From an uncultured Lachnospiraceae bacterium (GTDB taxonomy: Bacteria > Bacillota > Clostridia > Lachnospirales > Lachnospiraceae): a stretch of DNA of 64,000 bases. Of this stretch, positions 50,207 to 59,655 are shown one piece after another (the stretch's first letter is position 1; each line of letters begins with the position of its first letter). Both the position numbers and the translations under genes were made by a program. Location of the stretch: assembly GCA_900544445.1 (NCBI GenBank), contig UQVK01000002.1:1-64000 (forward strand), in the 5' to 3' direction. Under the pieces are notes generated by a model. That model worked only from the letters and a program-made list of their open reading frames with translations. It made no database searches and was not told where the DNA came from.

Positions 50207-52822
50207 ATGATAGAGTTTAAGAAGACGGAAAAGAAATTTGCATACTGGCTCTGGTATACCATTCTTTTTGTTATACTTTCCTTCCTTATATTTTTGCCGT
50301 TTGTCCTTAGAGGAAACGGATTTATACGTGACGGAGATGGATATAACCAGACCTATTCTGTGCTGATTTATATTGGAAAATACTTAAGAGAGTGGATGAC
50401 CAGCGGATTTCAGGTCAAAGACTTTGATTTTTCTTTGGGATTGGGAGAAGGAGTCATATCTGCATTAAGCTGGCTGGGATTTGGGGATATCTTCACAGTT
50501 CTTTCTGCTTTTGTATCACCGGAATATACGGAACAGCTATTTAACTGCATTGTTCTTTTAAAGATGTATGCTTCCGGGGTGACTTTCTCGTTGTACTGTT
50601 TTTATCATAAATTGGATCGAAGATATGTACTTATCGGTGTTTTTATTTATGTATTCAGCCGTTTTTCTCTGGTCACGGGACTGGAATTTTATCAAAATCT
50701 GAATCCTGTGGTCTGGCTTCCACTTTTGCTGCTTGGTATAGATAAAATTCTGGATGGGAAAAGAATCTTTTGCCCGTTATTTGTTGTAGCTGTTTTCATA
50801 CAGGCTCTGAACGGTTTCTATTATTTATATATGGAAACTGTTTTTTGCGTTATCTACTTTCTTGCAGTCTATTTTATCAGGAAGAGGAAAAAAGGCTGGA
50901 AATCGTTTATTGAAAAGGGAATTCAATGCGGATTACATTATCTGTTGGGAATCATGATGGCAGGAATGGCGTTCCTGCCGGCGTTAACAGGTTATTTTAA
51001 CAGCAGCAGAACGGGGCGGTCGGAAATGCATTTGAAGGAACTTTTTTTGTATTCCGGTGAAAGGTATATTCAGTTCCTGGAGTATCTGTTTATACCGCGT
51101 GCGTGGACAGATTGCCTGGTGCTTCCGATCCTTGTGATTTTCTGTATTTTGGTTGCAGTATTTAGGAAAAAGGGGGATCGCTGTACGCTTTTTCTTCTGA
51201 TTTTGCTGACCTGTGCTTATTTCATTCCTGCCACGGGAACAGTGATGAATGGATTTTCGTACAGCATTGACAGGTGGAGCCATGCGGTATATTTTTTCGC
51301 GGCTCTGTTGGTGATACAGGTACTGGCGGAAAAAGTGGATTGGGGGAAAAAGGAACTGCTTCTTGGAACTGTTCTGATTATGGGGACTTTTGTCCTGCAG
51401 TTTTGCTGCAGCAGCAAGGAACTTTCCCTTTACCTTCGTCTGTTCTATTATGTTGGTCTGATGCTTCTGTTCCTTGGAATCTGGTATTTTATAAAAAGAA
51501 AGTATTTTCCGGAGAGGACGGTGCGGCTGCTCCTGGCGTTTTCCTTATATAACATTGTGCTAAATGGTCTGATCATCACAGGACCGGTGATTCTGGGAGG
51601 AGATGGTTACAGTGCGGGCTTTCGGGAAAATGACGGTCTGTATGAAACGATAGAAGCAAGTGTTGCCAATCAATCGGACGGGGAAGATGATTTCAGACGG
51701 ATGGATGTTTACGATACCTCATATGGAGCATCTTTTGTTTTGGGATATTATGGTACATCCCAATACTTCTCCATTACGAATGAACATATTTATGATTTTT
51801 ACAGGCAGATGGAAATATCGCCGGGGATCCGTTCTGTTTCTCATATATTGAGAGGGCTGAATGGACGACAGGCGCTGGAGGCATTGGTTTCCGCGGAATT
51901 TTATGAAGATAGAGTGTTGGATAAAAATGGAAATTATACGACTGTATTGAGGGAAAATGAGAACTGCCTTCCATTCGGGTTCCTGTATCAAAGCAGTATG
52001 ACGGAAGAAGAGTTTGAAAAGCTGAATGTATTTCAGAAAATGGATGCGTTGCTACAGACAGTGGTAGTAGAAGGTGGAACGCAGATAGAACAGGCGGCAG
52101 GACTGAAATATAGTTCCGTCGAGGAATTGATTTATGGCGCAGAATATTTTAATATGGATAAACAGGGGTCATACTTGCATGTTCATCCGGGAAGCGAGAT
52201 ACAGATTTATCTGCCGGAAAGAGAATATGCAGATGGAGAAGTCTATCTAAAACTGAGTGGCTTGGAACTCCTGAATGATCTGACAACAGACATTAATACA
52301 GGAAACACGGATATACAGGTCAGGAACAGAACCAGCGCTTACTATATTGGAACAGATGATTTCCTGGTTAAAACCGCTGTTCCGGGTGATCGGAAAATCA
52401 AGATCACCTTTACTGAGGATTGTACTTTAAAGCTTGACAGTATTACAGTATACTGGTATCCGACAGGTCATATTGCGGATTGGACGAACCGTCTTGAAAA
52501 AGAGCCTCTTAAGAACCTGCGGGTGGGAACAGACTGTATCGATGGAAATGTGGATGCATCACAGGATTCCTGGCTGTTTCTCAGCGTTCCGTATAGTGAG
52601 GGCTGGAGCGCATATATTGATGGGCGGAAGGTGGAAATAGAAAAGGCAAATATCGGATTCATGGCATTGCCAGTAAAAAGGGGAAACCATGAAGTGCACC
52701 TGGAATTTCATGCGCCTGGGAGTAGAGCAGGACAGATCATGGCAGTCAGCGGATGGGGAATTTTTTGTATTATGCTGATTGCCGGAAGAAATAAACGGAG
52801 AAATGAAAATGCGCGTATATAG
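50207..52822 (+). CDS. YfhO family membrane protein
   Basis: An 871-aa protein with a dozen or more membrane segments in residues 15-470, then a long extracytoplasmic domain and a last membrane helix near the C-terminus. GFIRDGDGYNQTYSVLIY near 38-55 and LSWLGFGDIF are the YfhO family's first-loop blocks, which carry acidic residues as in GT-C glycosyltransferases; SVPYSEGWSAYIDGRKVEIEK, in two adjoining blocks near the end, is also typical. Bacillus YfhO and Listeria homologues glycosylate teichoic acids using lipid-phosphate sugars. The DPM1-like gene downstream could supply such a donor. Start set by AAAGG upstream of MIEFKK. Confidence 0.88.
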   Translation: MIEFKKTEKKFAYWLWYTILFVILSFLIFLPFVLRGNGFIRDGDGYNQTYSVLIYIGKYLREWMTSGFQVKDFDFSLGLGEGVISALSWLGFGDIFTVLSAFVSPEYTEQLFNCIVLLKMYASGVTFSLYCFYHKLDRRYVLIGVFIYVFSRFSLVTGLEFYQNLNPVVWLPLLLLGIDKILDGKRIFCPLFVVAVFIQALNGFYYLYMETVFCVIYFLAVYFIRKRKKGWKSFIEKGIQCGLHYLLGIMMAGMAFLPALTGYFNSSRTGRSEMHLKELFLYSGERYIQFLEYLFIPRAWTDCLVLPILVIFCILVAVFRKKGDRCTLFLLILLTCAYFIPATGTVMNGFSYSIDRWSHAVYFFAALLVIQVLAEKVDWGKKELLLGTVLIMGTFVLQFCCSSKELSLYLRLFYYVGLMLLFLGIWYFIKRKYFPERTVRLLLAFSLYNIVLNGLIITGPVILGGDGYSAGFRENDGLYETIEASVANQSDGEDDFRRMDVYDTSYGASFVLGYYGTSQYFSITNEHIYDFYRQMEISPGIRSVSHILRGLNGRQALEALVSAEFYEDRVLDKNGNYTTVLRENENCLPFGFLYQSSMTEEEFEKLNVFQKMDALLQTVVVEGGTQIEQAAGLKYSSVEELIYGAEYFNMDKQGSYLHVHPGSEIQIYLPEREYADGEVYLKLSGLELLNDLTTDINTGNTDIQVRNRTSAYYIGTDDFLVKTAVPGDRKIKITFTEDCTLKLDSITVYWYPTGHIADWTNRLEKEPLKNLRVGTDCIDGNVDASQDSWLFLSVPYSEGWSAYIDGRKVEIEKANIGFMALPVKRGNHEVHLEFHAPGSRAGQIMAVSGWGIFCIMLIAGRNKRRNENARI

Positions 52823-54428
52823 AGAAATGAAAATCAGCGAAATTTTCTACTACCTGTTTTGGGTGATAATGATCTACGCAAAGGGAACGGGGTTGTATGA
52901 AGGGCTTCGGGAATATAATATCTGCCTGGTTCTGGCGCTGTGCTGCCTGACAGTAAAGCTCTTACTGACCCGCTATCGGATTGCAGATTTATTATGGGTA
53001 GTTCCGGCAGGCGTATTGAGTATCTGGATTTATCTGCATTCCCATGATCAGAGTGCCCTCCTTCTTGCGGCGCTGGCGATTGGAATAAAAGACGTGAAGC
53101 TGTCACGGGTTCTGAAGATTGGCCTGGTTATGTGGAGCGCATGCTTTGTGTTTTCTGTTTTCAGAACGTTCAGCGGAGGATATACGGGGCCTGTCCTTGT
53201 GCATGAAAAGTTCGGGCTGGGCCCCATTATCCGCTGGAGCCTTGGCTTTACCCATCCAAATGTCCTTCATATCACTTATGTTGTGATAGCAGCGTTGATC
53301 CTGTATTGCTGGAATTTGAAGCCGGGGAGAAAGAAATGGAAGATTTCTCTGATCTTAATGGTGGGAAACTGCTACGTGTTTCTCTATTCCATCAGCTCGA
53401 CGGGATTTTTGCTGATGACTCTTCTTCTTTTCTTTAACCTGTATCTGGCGAACAGGAAAAAGATAAGCCTGGTAGAAAAGCTCCTTCTTCAGTGTGTTTT
53501 ACCCTTTTGCCTCTTCTTTTCACTGGTTCTGCCAGTTGTTGTTCAGGAGGAGGGATGGTTTTTTACTCTGGTGAATAAAGCGCTGAATAACAGATATCTG
53601 GCAACAAGGATATACCTGACGGAGATGGGGATCAGCCTGTTCGGAGAAGATATTCCGAATTTATTTGGCTTTGCAGTTGACTGTTCTTATACAGAAGCAC
53701 TTTTATCCTATGGACTCATCGCGTTTGTTGGTATTATGGCAGGATATATGCTGACGATTCATGACAAGATCAGAAACGGCAGGTGGCAGGAGCTTGCAAT
53801 CCTTCTTGCTCTCCTTGTGGCGGGAGTGTCGGAACCGTTTTTATTTAATGCCTCGTTTAAAAATATAATTATTCTTTTTGTGGGAGAATATTTATATACG
53901 TCTGTATGCGCGGCCGCAGGTAAAAAGAACGATATCTGGAAAAAGGAAATCAGGCTAGTATCAGGACTCGACCGGATAATCCGTCTGGAACAGAATGACA
54001 TGAGAGAACTGAAGATGTTGATAGCGAACAGCTGGATAAAATGTAGGCGGCTCTTGTATGGAATAGGGGCTTTGGGAGCCATTATCTGCATTCTAGCGGC
54101 ACTGATATTTGCCAGGCGTCCGGACAGTATATTCATCGGTGTGGGGAGTGCAGACTGCGGAGAAAGGGAAGAAAAATATCTTGATATGCAAAGCCTTCCA
54201 GATGATTTTAACAGCGAGGTATATGAATATCCGGGGCCAGATGGAGCGATGTATGAATTTTCCGGAACGACTACGATTGTGGAATATGTCAGGAAAATTA
54301 TAAGTGCTGGCGTATGGGGGCTTCTTGGAGTTTTGGCGTTGGAAATTGTGCTGCTTTTTTTATATGCCTATTACAGAAGCAAAAACAGGCTGGAAATTCA
54401 CATTCGGATTGCAGAGGAGAAAAGATGA
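52809..54428 (+). CDS. O-antigen polymerase-like membrane protein
   Basis: A 539-aa polytopic protein with about ten membrane segments in residues 10-370. GFTHPNVLHITYVVIAAL (about 152-169) parallels the GLGHPN motif of the 26.5-kb polymerase, indicating the same family. A hydrophobic segment near 415 and another near 500 flank an extra domain of about 70 residues that the shorter copy lacks. It overlaps the YfhO gene by 14 nt. ATG at 52809 is preferred because CGGAG lies 8 nt upstream; ATGs at 52803 and 52827 are alternatives. Probable Wzy role. Confidence 0.78.
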   Translation: MRVYREMKISEIFYYLFWVIMIYAKGTGLYEGLREYNICLVLALCCLTVKLLLTRYRIADLLWVVPAGVLSIWIYLHSHDQSALLLAALAIGIKDVKLSRVLKIGLVMWSACFVFSVFRTFSGGYTGPVLVHEKFGLGPIIRWSLGFTHPNVLHITYVVIAALILYCWNLKPGRKKWKISLILMVGNCYVFLYSISSTGFLLMTLLLFFNLYLANRKKISLVEKLLLQCVLPFCLFFSLVLPVVVQEEGWFFTLVNKALNNRYLATRIYLTEMGISLFGEDIPNLFGFAVDCSYTEALLSYGLIAFVGIMAGYMLTIHDKIRNGRWQELAILLALLVAGVSEPFLFNASFKNIIILFVGEYLYTSVCAAAGKKNDIWKKEIRLVSGLDRIIRLEQNDMRELKMLIANSWIKCRRLLYGIGALGAIICILAALIFARRPDSIFIGVGSADCGEREEKYLDMQSLPDDFNSEVYEYPGPDGAMYEFSGTTTIVEYVRKIISAGVWGLLGVLALEIVLLFLYAYYRSKNRLEIHIRIAEEKR

Positions 54429-56488
54429 AGTACTGGTTGATGCAGAGATTAAAAAGAAGAGATTTCCTTATACTGATGGCTTTCTCCGCGGCTTTTGCAG
54501 TATTCCTGATTCTTCTGGTAAAAGTGGAAATCTCCGGAAATATTCCTGATTATGTGTCGCATATCGGGCATGAGGGAGAAGAACAGTTTATTTATTATCT
54601 TCAGGATGGACAGACGATTGAACAGAGGTTCAGCAGCCCTCATGATTTTGATTTTGCAACCATTAATTTTTCTGACCATGATACAGTTATCAGCGGGAAA
54701 ACTTTTCTGACAGTTAAAGATGAGGAAACCGGAGAACTTTTAGAATATCGGGAAATCAATAATTCGGATATTCATTACGGGCAGCCAGTCAAATTCCTTC
54801 AGGAAGGCGGGCAGGAAGGCGTGGCGTATCTTGTCGAACTGCAGTTTGAAGGAATGGGAGAAAACGGACTGGGAATATATGGATACCCATCAGAAGAGGA
54901 AGGCGCGTCTGTTGACGGTGGTCTTTCGGAGTATGCGGTAGGGGTGGGGGCGCATTCTTATACGAATGTTTTCAAAACGCTTGTTGTGGTGGTAATAGGA
55001 GTAATTCTGTTTCAGATTTTCTTCGTAGGCGCTCTTGTGACACAGACGAAATTGAAGGAGGAGTATCTTTTTCTTGGAATTGCGGTACCGATAGGAGTCC
55101 TTTTTCTCAGTTTCCTGTCGGTGAACTCGGTTCATGACGGAAGCACCCACCTTGCAAAAACTTATCATTATTCTAATGTTATACTGGGGAGAGGCGAGTC
55201 TGATGCCAGCAACCGTATTATGCTGAAAGAAGATGAAGCAGAAGTATTTAACAGTATGTATGAGAATTACAGAAGAGAAAATGAGGTGGCATATGAATTT
55301 GAGGAAAGCGTGGAAGATTTCGGAAAAAGTTCATCTAACGATGAATGGGTGGAAGGCCATAGGATCCGGGGAACAAGCGCATCGAGCTTCTTGGAATATT
55401 TTCCGGGGGCGTTAGGAATAACATTGGGCAGAATTCTGGGTGTAAGCGCCAGAATGAATCTCCTGATTGCAAAATGCATGTTTTTTCTGTTCTATATAGG
55501 GGCTGTATTCCTGGCAATACGAATTTCACCGTATCTGAAAATGGGAATTGCATTTTGCGGTCTGCTTCCGATGGCAATGTATCAGGCGGCAGGGATCACC
55601 TATGATTCTGTGGTTACGGCGATGGCTTTTCTTTTGAGTGCTCTGTTTTTTAAGCTAAGGGAACAAAAGCTTTCCGGATGGGAAATGGCGCTCTACTTTG
55701 CAGCAGCGGTCGTGCTGGGGTGTTGTAAAGGCGGATTTTATCTTGTACTGATTCTGCCTTTTCTTTTTATTCCGGCAGTGAGATATGGAGGAAAAAGGAG
55801 AAAAGCGCTGATGTGCGTTGGAGGGCTTGTGGCTGGCGGCATTGCCATGTTCCTGGTGTCCTTTGATGTTTACTGGAGCGTACTGGCGGGTATCTTTCAG
55901 ATTCCGGTCGGAACAACGGAAGCGGTATCAGAGGCTGTAACATCAACAGCAGCAACAACGGGAACTTTTGAGAATGTTGTACCTGAAACACAGAGGGCAT
56001 CATATGGAGTTTCCTATCTTTTCCACAGTTTTCCCGGTTTCCTGAAACTGCTTATCCGTACATTGGCAGAACAGGCGGAATTTTATCTTGGAGGCCTGAT
56101 CGGTTATCGAATGGCCTGGACGGATGAAACGGTAAGCTGGACCATATTACTGCTCTTCTGTGTTCTGATATTTGCCACTGTCGGTAAAGTGGAGAATGAA
56201 AATCCTCAAAAGGTTTCCCTGTGTGACAGAGTGCTCTGCCTAGGGGTGATCGGGCTGGAGATATTTGCCTTTCATGTGCTGATGTTGGTAGAAACGCCGC
56301 AAAATGCTCAGGTCATTACCGGTGTGCAGGGGAGATATTTTCTGGCGTTTACCCCGTTGCTGCTTTTGATGATCTACAATAGTCAGAGGAAAAGCAGTGT
56401 GATGGGGATGAAGCGGCTGTTCTATTTCTATGCCTGTACGGAAGGGCTATATATGTACAGTTTTTTGAAAATATTTCTGGCTATTTGA
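54425..56488 (+). CDS. DUF2142 family membrane protein (GT-C-like)
   Basis: A 687-aa membrane protein: one N-terminal segment (about 15-36), an extracytoplasmic region to about 180, then roughly ten membrane segments. FPGALGITLGRILGVSARMN near 358-377 and LLPMAMYQAAGITYDSVVTA near 415-434 are the DUF2142 signature. These proteins resemble GT-C enzymes and sit in polysaccharide clusters; the activity is not established. ATG overlaps the previous stop (ATGA) after AGAGGAGAAAAG. Together with YfhO it could add sugars from polyprenyl-phosphate donors outside the cell. Confidence 0.83.
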   Translation: MKYWLMQRLKRRDFLILMAFSAAFAVFLILLVKVEISGNIPDYVSHIGHEGEEQFIYYLQDGQTIEQRFSSPHDFDFATINFSDHDTVISGKTFLTVKDEETGELLEYREINNSDIHYGQPVKFLQEGGQEGVAYLVELQFEGMGENGLGIYGYPSEEEGASVDGGLSEYAVGVGAHSYTNVFKTLVVVVIGVILFQIFFVGALVTQTKLKEEYLFLGIAVPIGVLFLSFLSVNSVHDGSTHLAKTYHYSNVILGRGESDASNRIMLKEDEAEVFNSMYENYRRENEVAYEFEESVEDFGKSSSNDEWVEGHRIRGTSASSFLEYFPGALGITLGRILGVSARMNLLIAKCMFFLFYIGAVFLAIRISPYLKMGIAFCGLLPMAMYQAAGITYDSVVTAMAFLLSALFFKLREQKLSGWEMALYFAAAVVLGCCKGGFYLVLILPFLFIPAVRYGGKRRKALMCVGGLVAGGIAMFLVSFDVYWSVLAGIFQIPVGTTEAVSEAVTSTAATTGTFENVVPETQRASYGVSYLFHSFPGFLKLLIRTLAEQAEFYLGGLIGYRMAWTDETVSWTILLLFCVLIFATVGKVENENPQKVSLCDRVLCLGVIGLEIFAFHVLMLVETPQNAQVITGVQGRYFLAFTPLLLLMIYNSQRKSSVMGMKRLFYFYACTEGLYMYSFLKIFLAI

Positions 56489-56505
56489 TGCAGAAGGAGG
56501 ATGCA

Positions 56506-57225
56506 GTGAAGATCCTGATCATTATTCCGGCTTATAATGAGGAAGCCAACATAGAGAAGGTGGTCAATCATATCGTCATTAATTTCCCACAGTATGACTG
56601 CCTGGTGGTAAACGACGGTTCCATGGACCACACGGGAGAATTGTGTGAGAAGAATGGGTATGCAGTGCTGAATCTTCCTATTAATCTTGGGATCGGCGGA
56701 GCAGTGCAGGCAGGATATCTGTATGCCAGAAAGAACAATTATGACATCGCCATACAGATCGACGGAGACGGGCAGCATAATATTGCGTACGCACAGCAGA
56801 TGATTGATCTGCTCGAAAAGAAAGAGGCGGATGTGGTAATCGGTTCCCGTTTCCTCCGAAGAGAGGGCTTTCAGTCCTCCGGTGCGCGACGAGCCGGCAT
56901 CCGGCTTCTGAGCATATTGATCCGGTTTTGCACTGGAACAAAGGTATATGATGTGACAAGTGGTTTCCGGGCGGTCAATAAGAATTTTATTGAGATTTAC
57001 AGCAGAGATTATTCCAGTGACTATCCGGAGCCGGAGGCAATCGTTACAGCTGTTATGTATGGCGGAAGAGTTCGAGAGGTTCCGGTAGTGATGAATGAAC
57101 GGCAGGGCGGGGTAAGCTCTATAAAATTCTGGAATTCCATCTACTATATGATCAAGGTAACGCTTGCCATCTTGATACGAAGGCTAAGCTATGGAGTGAG
57201 AAGGGACAGAAAGGAGAATCTATGA
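56506..57225 (+). CDS. DPM1-like GT2 (polyprenyl-phosphate sugar synthase type)
   Basis: A 239-aa GT2 of the dolichol-phosphate mannosyltransferase type: ILIIIPAYNEEANIEKVV from residue 3, VVNDGSMDHTGE (about 30-41), IQIDGDGQHN (about 83-92) with DxD-like residues, and GSRFLRREG. It lacks C-terminal membrane helices. Such enzymes charge polyprenyl phosphate with one sugar for use outside the cell. The ribosome site AAGGAGG at 56494-56500 decides for the GTG start; the TTG/ATG codons just upstream precede that site and are not used. A DUF2304 gene overlaps its end, an arrangement common for this enzyme. Confidence 0.87.
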   Translation: MKILIIIPAYNEEANIEKVVNHIVINFPQYDCLVVNDGSMDHTGELCEKNGYAVLNLPINLGIGGAVQAGYLYARKNNYDIAIQIDGDGQHNIAYAQQMIDLLEKKEADVVIGSRFLRREGFQSSGARRAGIRLLSILIRFCTGTKVYDVTSGFRAVNKNFIEIYSRDYSSDYPEPEAIVTAVMYGGRVREVPVVMNERQGGVSSIKFWNSIYYMIKVTLAILIRRLSYGVRRDRKENL

Positions 57226-57608
57226 TACCTGCTACACTGCGGCTTGTGCTGATTTTGGCACTGGTTGTATATTTCATTATGATTCTGGTCTTTTTGAAAA
57301 ATAAGACGCTGGAGCTTCGTTACACACTGCTGTGGATGTTCGCCGGCGCGGTACTGGCTATCCTGGTGATCTGGCCGGAAACACTGACCCGTCTGATCCG
57401 GCCGATAGGGATACAGAGCAATATGAACGGTCTGTTCATCATGGCCATCGCATTTATTGTCATGATCATGATGTCCTTGACCTCCATTGTATCCCGGCAG
57501 GCCAGTAAAATCAGAAACCTGATCCAGGAGATTGCCATACTGGAGAAGCAGGTGCGTGAATTGGAAAAAAGAATTGAACACAAAGCGGTGGAACAAAAAG
57601 AGGGGTAA
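57222..57608 (+). CDS. DUF2304 family small membrane protein
   Basis: A 128-aa protein with three membrane helices (about 7-26, 33-55, 68-88) and a C-terminal helical, charged tail, SKIRNLIQEIAILEKQVREL, which looks like a coiled coil. DUF2304 genes regularly follow DPM1-like GT2 genes, and the protein is likely the membrane anchor or partner of that enzyme (inference from context). Start overlaps the GT2 stop (ATGA) with AAAGGAGA as ribosome site. Confidence 0.85.
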   Translation: MIPATLRLVLILALVVYFIMILVFLKNKTLELRYTLLWMFAGAVLAILVIWPETLTRLIRPIGIQSNMNGLFIMAIAFIVMIMMSLTSIVSRQASKIRNLIQEIAILEKQVRELEKRIEHKAVEQKEG

Positions 57609-57612
57609 TTAG

Positions 57613-58728
57613 ATGGAGATAGCAATCGATCTTCTCTGGCTGCGTCCGAGGCAGGTGGGAGGAACAGAATCTTATATCAGAAATCTTCTGGACGGTTTCC
57701 AGAAGCTGGACCGGGATTACCAGTTCGTTCTTATGGTATCCAGAGACAACGCGGAAACCTTTGAAAAATACGAGAAAGATCCACGTTTCCGGCTTTTAAG
57801 GACAAATGTGCTGTCCGCAAACATAGCCGGAAGGATCCTCTGGCAGTATTTTTTTCAGAACAGACTGCTTCGGAAAAATGGACTACGCAAATGCTTTATT
57901 CCGGTATACTGCCGCCCGCTGTTTAACGGAGGAATTATCTATGTTAATGTAATCCATGACCTTCAGGCGTACCATTATCCGCAGTATCATCCCATTCATG
58001 AGATCGCGTACTCCCGGCTGAGCTGGTGGCTGGACAGCCACCTGAGCAGGAAAATCATCGCTATATCAGAATGGGTGAAAAAAGATATTCTCCAAAAGTA
58101 CCGGGTGCCGGGAGAAAAGATCAGGGTGATCTATAATCCGATACTGATCCATCCGGATGAAATGGGGGAACCGAACCTGTTGCAGGAAAAGTTCGGCGTA
58201 AAGGAAAAGGGGTATTTTTATACGGTATCACAGATGATCCCGCATAAGAATCTGAAAACATTGATCCGGATGATGGAGCTCATAAAAAAGAATCAGGAAA
58301 AACTGCCGAACAAACTTCTGATTTCCGGAGTTAACGGTTCTGCGGCAGAGGAACTGAAAAAGACGATCCGCGAAAAACAGTTGGAAGAAAATGTGATATT
58401 AACCGGTTTTGTAGAGAATTCGGAAAGAAATGTCCTGTACAAGAACTGTTTTGCTTTCCTGTTCCCAAGCATCTTTGAGGGATTTGGAATGCCGCCAGTG
58501 GAAGCGATGCTGCTGGGCGCAACAGTGGTTACCACAAAATGTGCCAGCATACCTGAGATTACGCAGAATAAAGCAAACTATGTAGAAGATCCTTTTGATG
58601 AAAGAGAATGGGTGGAAGCTATCCATAACGCGGTAAACAGGGATGAAGAGGTAGATTTTTCGCGATATGATCAGAAAAAACTGGCGGAGGATTACCTGAA
58701 TTTTCTGGAAGAAGCATTCCGGGAATAA
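57613..58728 (+). CDS. Glycosyltransferase family 4
   Basis: A 371-aa GT4 protein. RQVGGTESYIRNLLDGFQ (residues 13-30) is the N-terminal loop; VSQMIPHKNLKTLIRMMELI opens the second domain, and PSIFEGFGMPPVEAMLLGATVV near 286-307 is the EGFGMPPxEAM form found in rhamnosyl/mannosyl-type GT4 enzymes, like the 27.9-kb gene. It begins four bases after the DUF2304 stop. Probably cytosolic. Confidence 0.9.
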   Translation: MEIAIDLLWLRPRQVGGTESYIRNLLDGFQKLDRDYQFVLMVSRDNAETFEKYEKDPRFRLLRTNVLSANIAGRILWQYFFQNRLLRKNGLRKCFIPVYCRPLFNGGIIYVNVIHDLQAYHYPQYHPIHEIAYSRLSWWLDSHLSRKIIAISEWVKKDILQKYRVPGEKIRVIYNPILIHPDEMGEPNLLQEKFGVKEKGYFYTVSQMIPHKNLKTLIRMMELIKKNQEKLPNKLLISGVNGSAAEELKKTIREKQLEENVILTGFVENSERNVLYKNCFAFLFPSIFEGFGMPPVEAMLLGATVVTTKCASIPEITQNKANYVEDPFDEREWVEAIHNAVNRDEEVDFSRYDQKKLAEDYLNFLEEAFRE

Positions 58729-58742
58729 GGGAAAACAGAATT

Positions 58743-59648
58743 ATGTCAAAATTGGGAGTTGTTCTGGTAAATTATAACGGAATAGAGTATAATGAAGCCT
58801 GTATTAATTCCATATGTGCCAGTGACTGGAATGGCGAAATCCTGGTATTCTGTGTGGATAATAATTCACAGGATGGCTCTCCCTCCCGGCTTCAGGAGCG
58901 TTATGGAGATAAAGAATGGTTTCGCCTTATCAGTATGAAAAAAAACGCGGGCTTTTCGGCAGCAAACAATGCAGGGTTGCACGAAGCGGTCGAAGCGGGA
59001 TGCAATCTCCTGATGATTCTGAATAATGATACTTGTATTGAGAAGGATATGATCAGGAAGCTTGCGGCATGTGTGGAAGGGAAGGCTTGCATCGCAGCGC
59101 CGAAGATCTGCTACTGGGATCGGAAGGATACCATATGGTCGGCAGGTGGTGGCCTGACCCCGGTCATAAAGAAGCCTGTCAGCTTCGGCGAGGGAGAGAA
59201 GGATACGGGCCAATATGGGCAGGAAAAAGAGTGTTCCTGCCTGAATGGCTGCTGTATGTTCCTTTCAACGGAAACATTTCTCCGGATCGGAGATATGGAC
59301 GAGGACTTTTTCCTTTATTATGAGGATACGGAATACTGTATGAGGGCGATGGAAAAAGGAATTCGTCTTCTGTACTGCCCGGACGCCAGAATGTATCATA
59401 AAGTGAGCGCATCTACAGGAGGCAGCACAAGTCCGGCATGCGCCTATTATATCAGTCGCAACTGGCCGATGTGTATGAAAAAAAGAATGGAAAAATGGAG
59501 ATTTCCACTGTTCCTTCTGTATTTTCTGATCAACAGGTCAGCATGCTTTCTGCTTTGGATGGTGCAGGGAAGAAAGGATCTGGTCAGCGCAGGAATGAAG
59601 GGAATGGCAGATTTCCTGGCGGGAAGAACTGGAAAGTACGGGGAGTAG
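58743..59648 (+). CDS. Glycosyltransferase family 2, WbbL-like
   Basis: A 301-aa GT2 protein of the rhamnosyltransferase type: LGVVLVNYNGIEYNEACI from residue 4, VDNNSQDGSPSRL (about 38-50), NAGFSAANNAGL (about 68-79) and ILNNDTCIEKDM (about 92-103), whose NND replaces DxD; FFLYYEDTEYCMRA near 189-202 supplies the catalytic acidic residue. A hydrophobic stretch near 250-275 may anchor it. WbbL relatives add rhamnose from dTDP-rhamnose, but no rml genes are in the window. Confidence 0.88.
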   Translation: MSKLGVVLVNYNGIEYNEACINSICASDWNGEILVFCVDNNSQDGSPSRLQERYGDKEWFRLISMKKNAGFSAANNAGLHEAVEAGCNLLMILNNDTCIEKDMIRKLAACVEGKACIAAPKICYWDRKDTIWSAGGGLTPVIKKPVSFGEGEKDTGQYGQEKECSCLNGCCMFLSTETFLRIGDMDEDFFLYYEDTEYCMRAMEKGIRLLYCPDARMYHKVSASTGGSTSPACAYYISRNWPMCMKKRMEKWRFPLFLLYFLINRSACFLLWMVQGRKDLVSAGMKGMADFLAGRTGKYGE

Positions 59649-59655
59649 AGAAAGC

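Noticed and set aside
56485..56505. TTG/ATG start for the DPM1-like gene overlapping the DUF2142 stop
   Set aside because: The AAGGAGG ribosome site lies inside this stretch and is correctly spaced only for the GTG at 56506.
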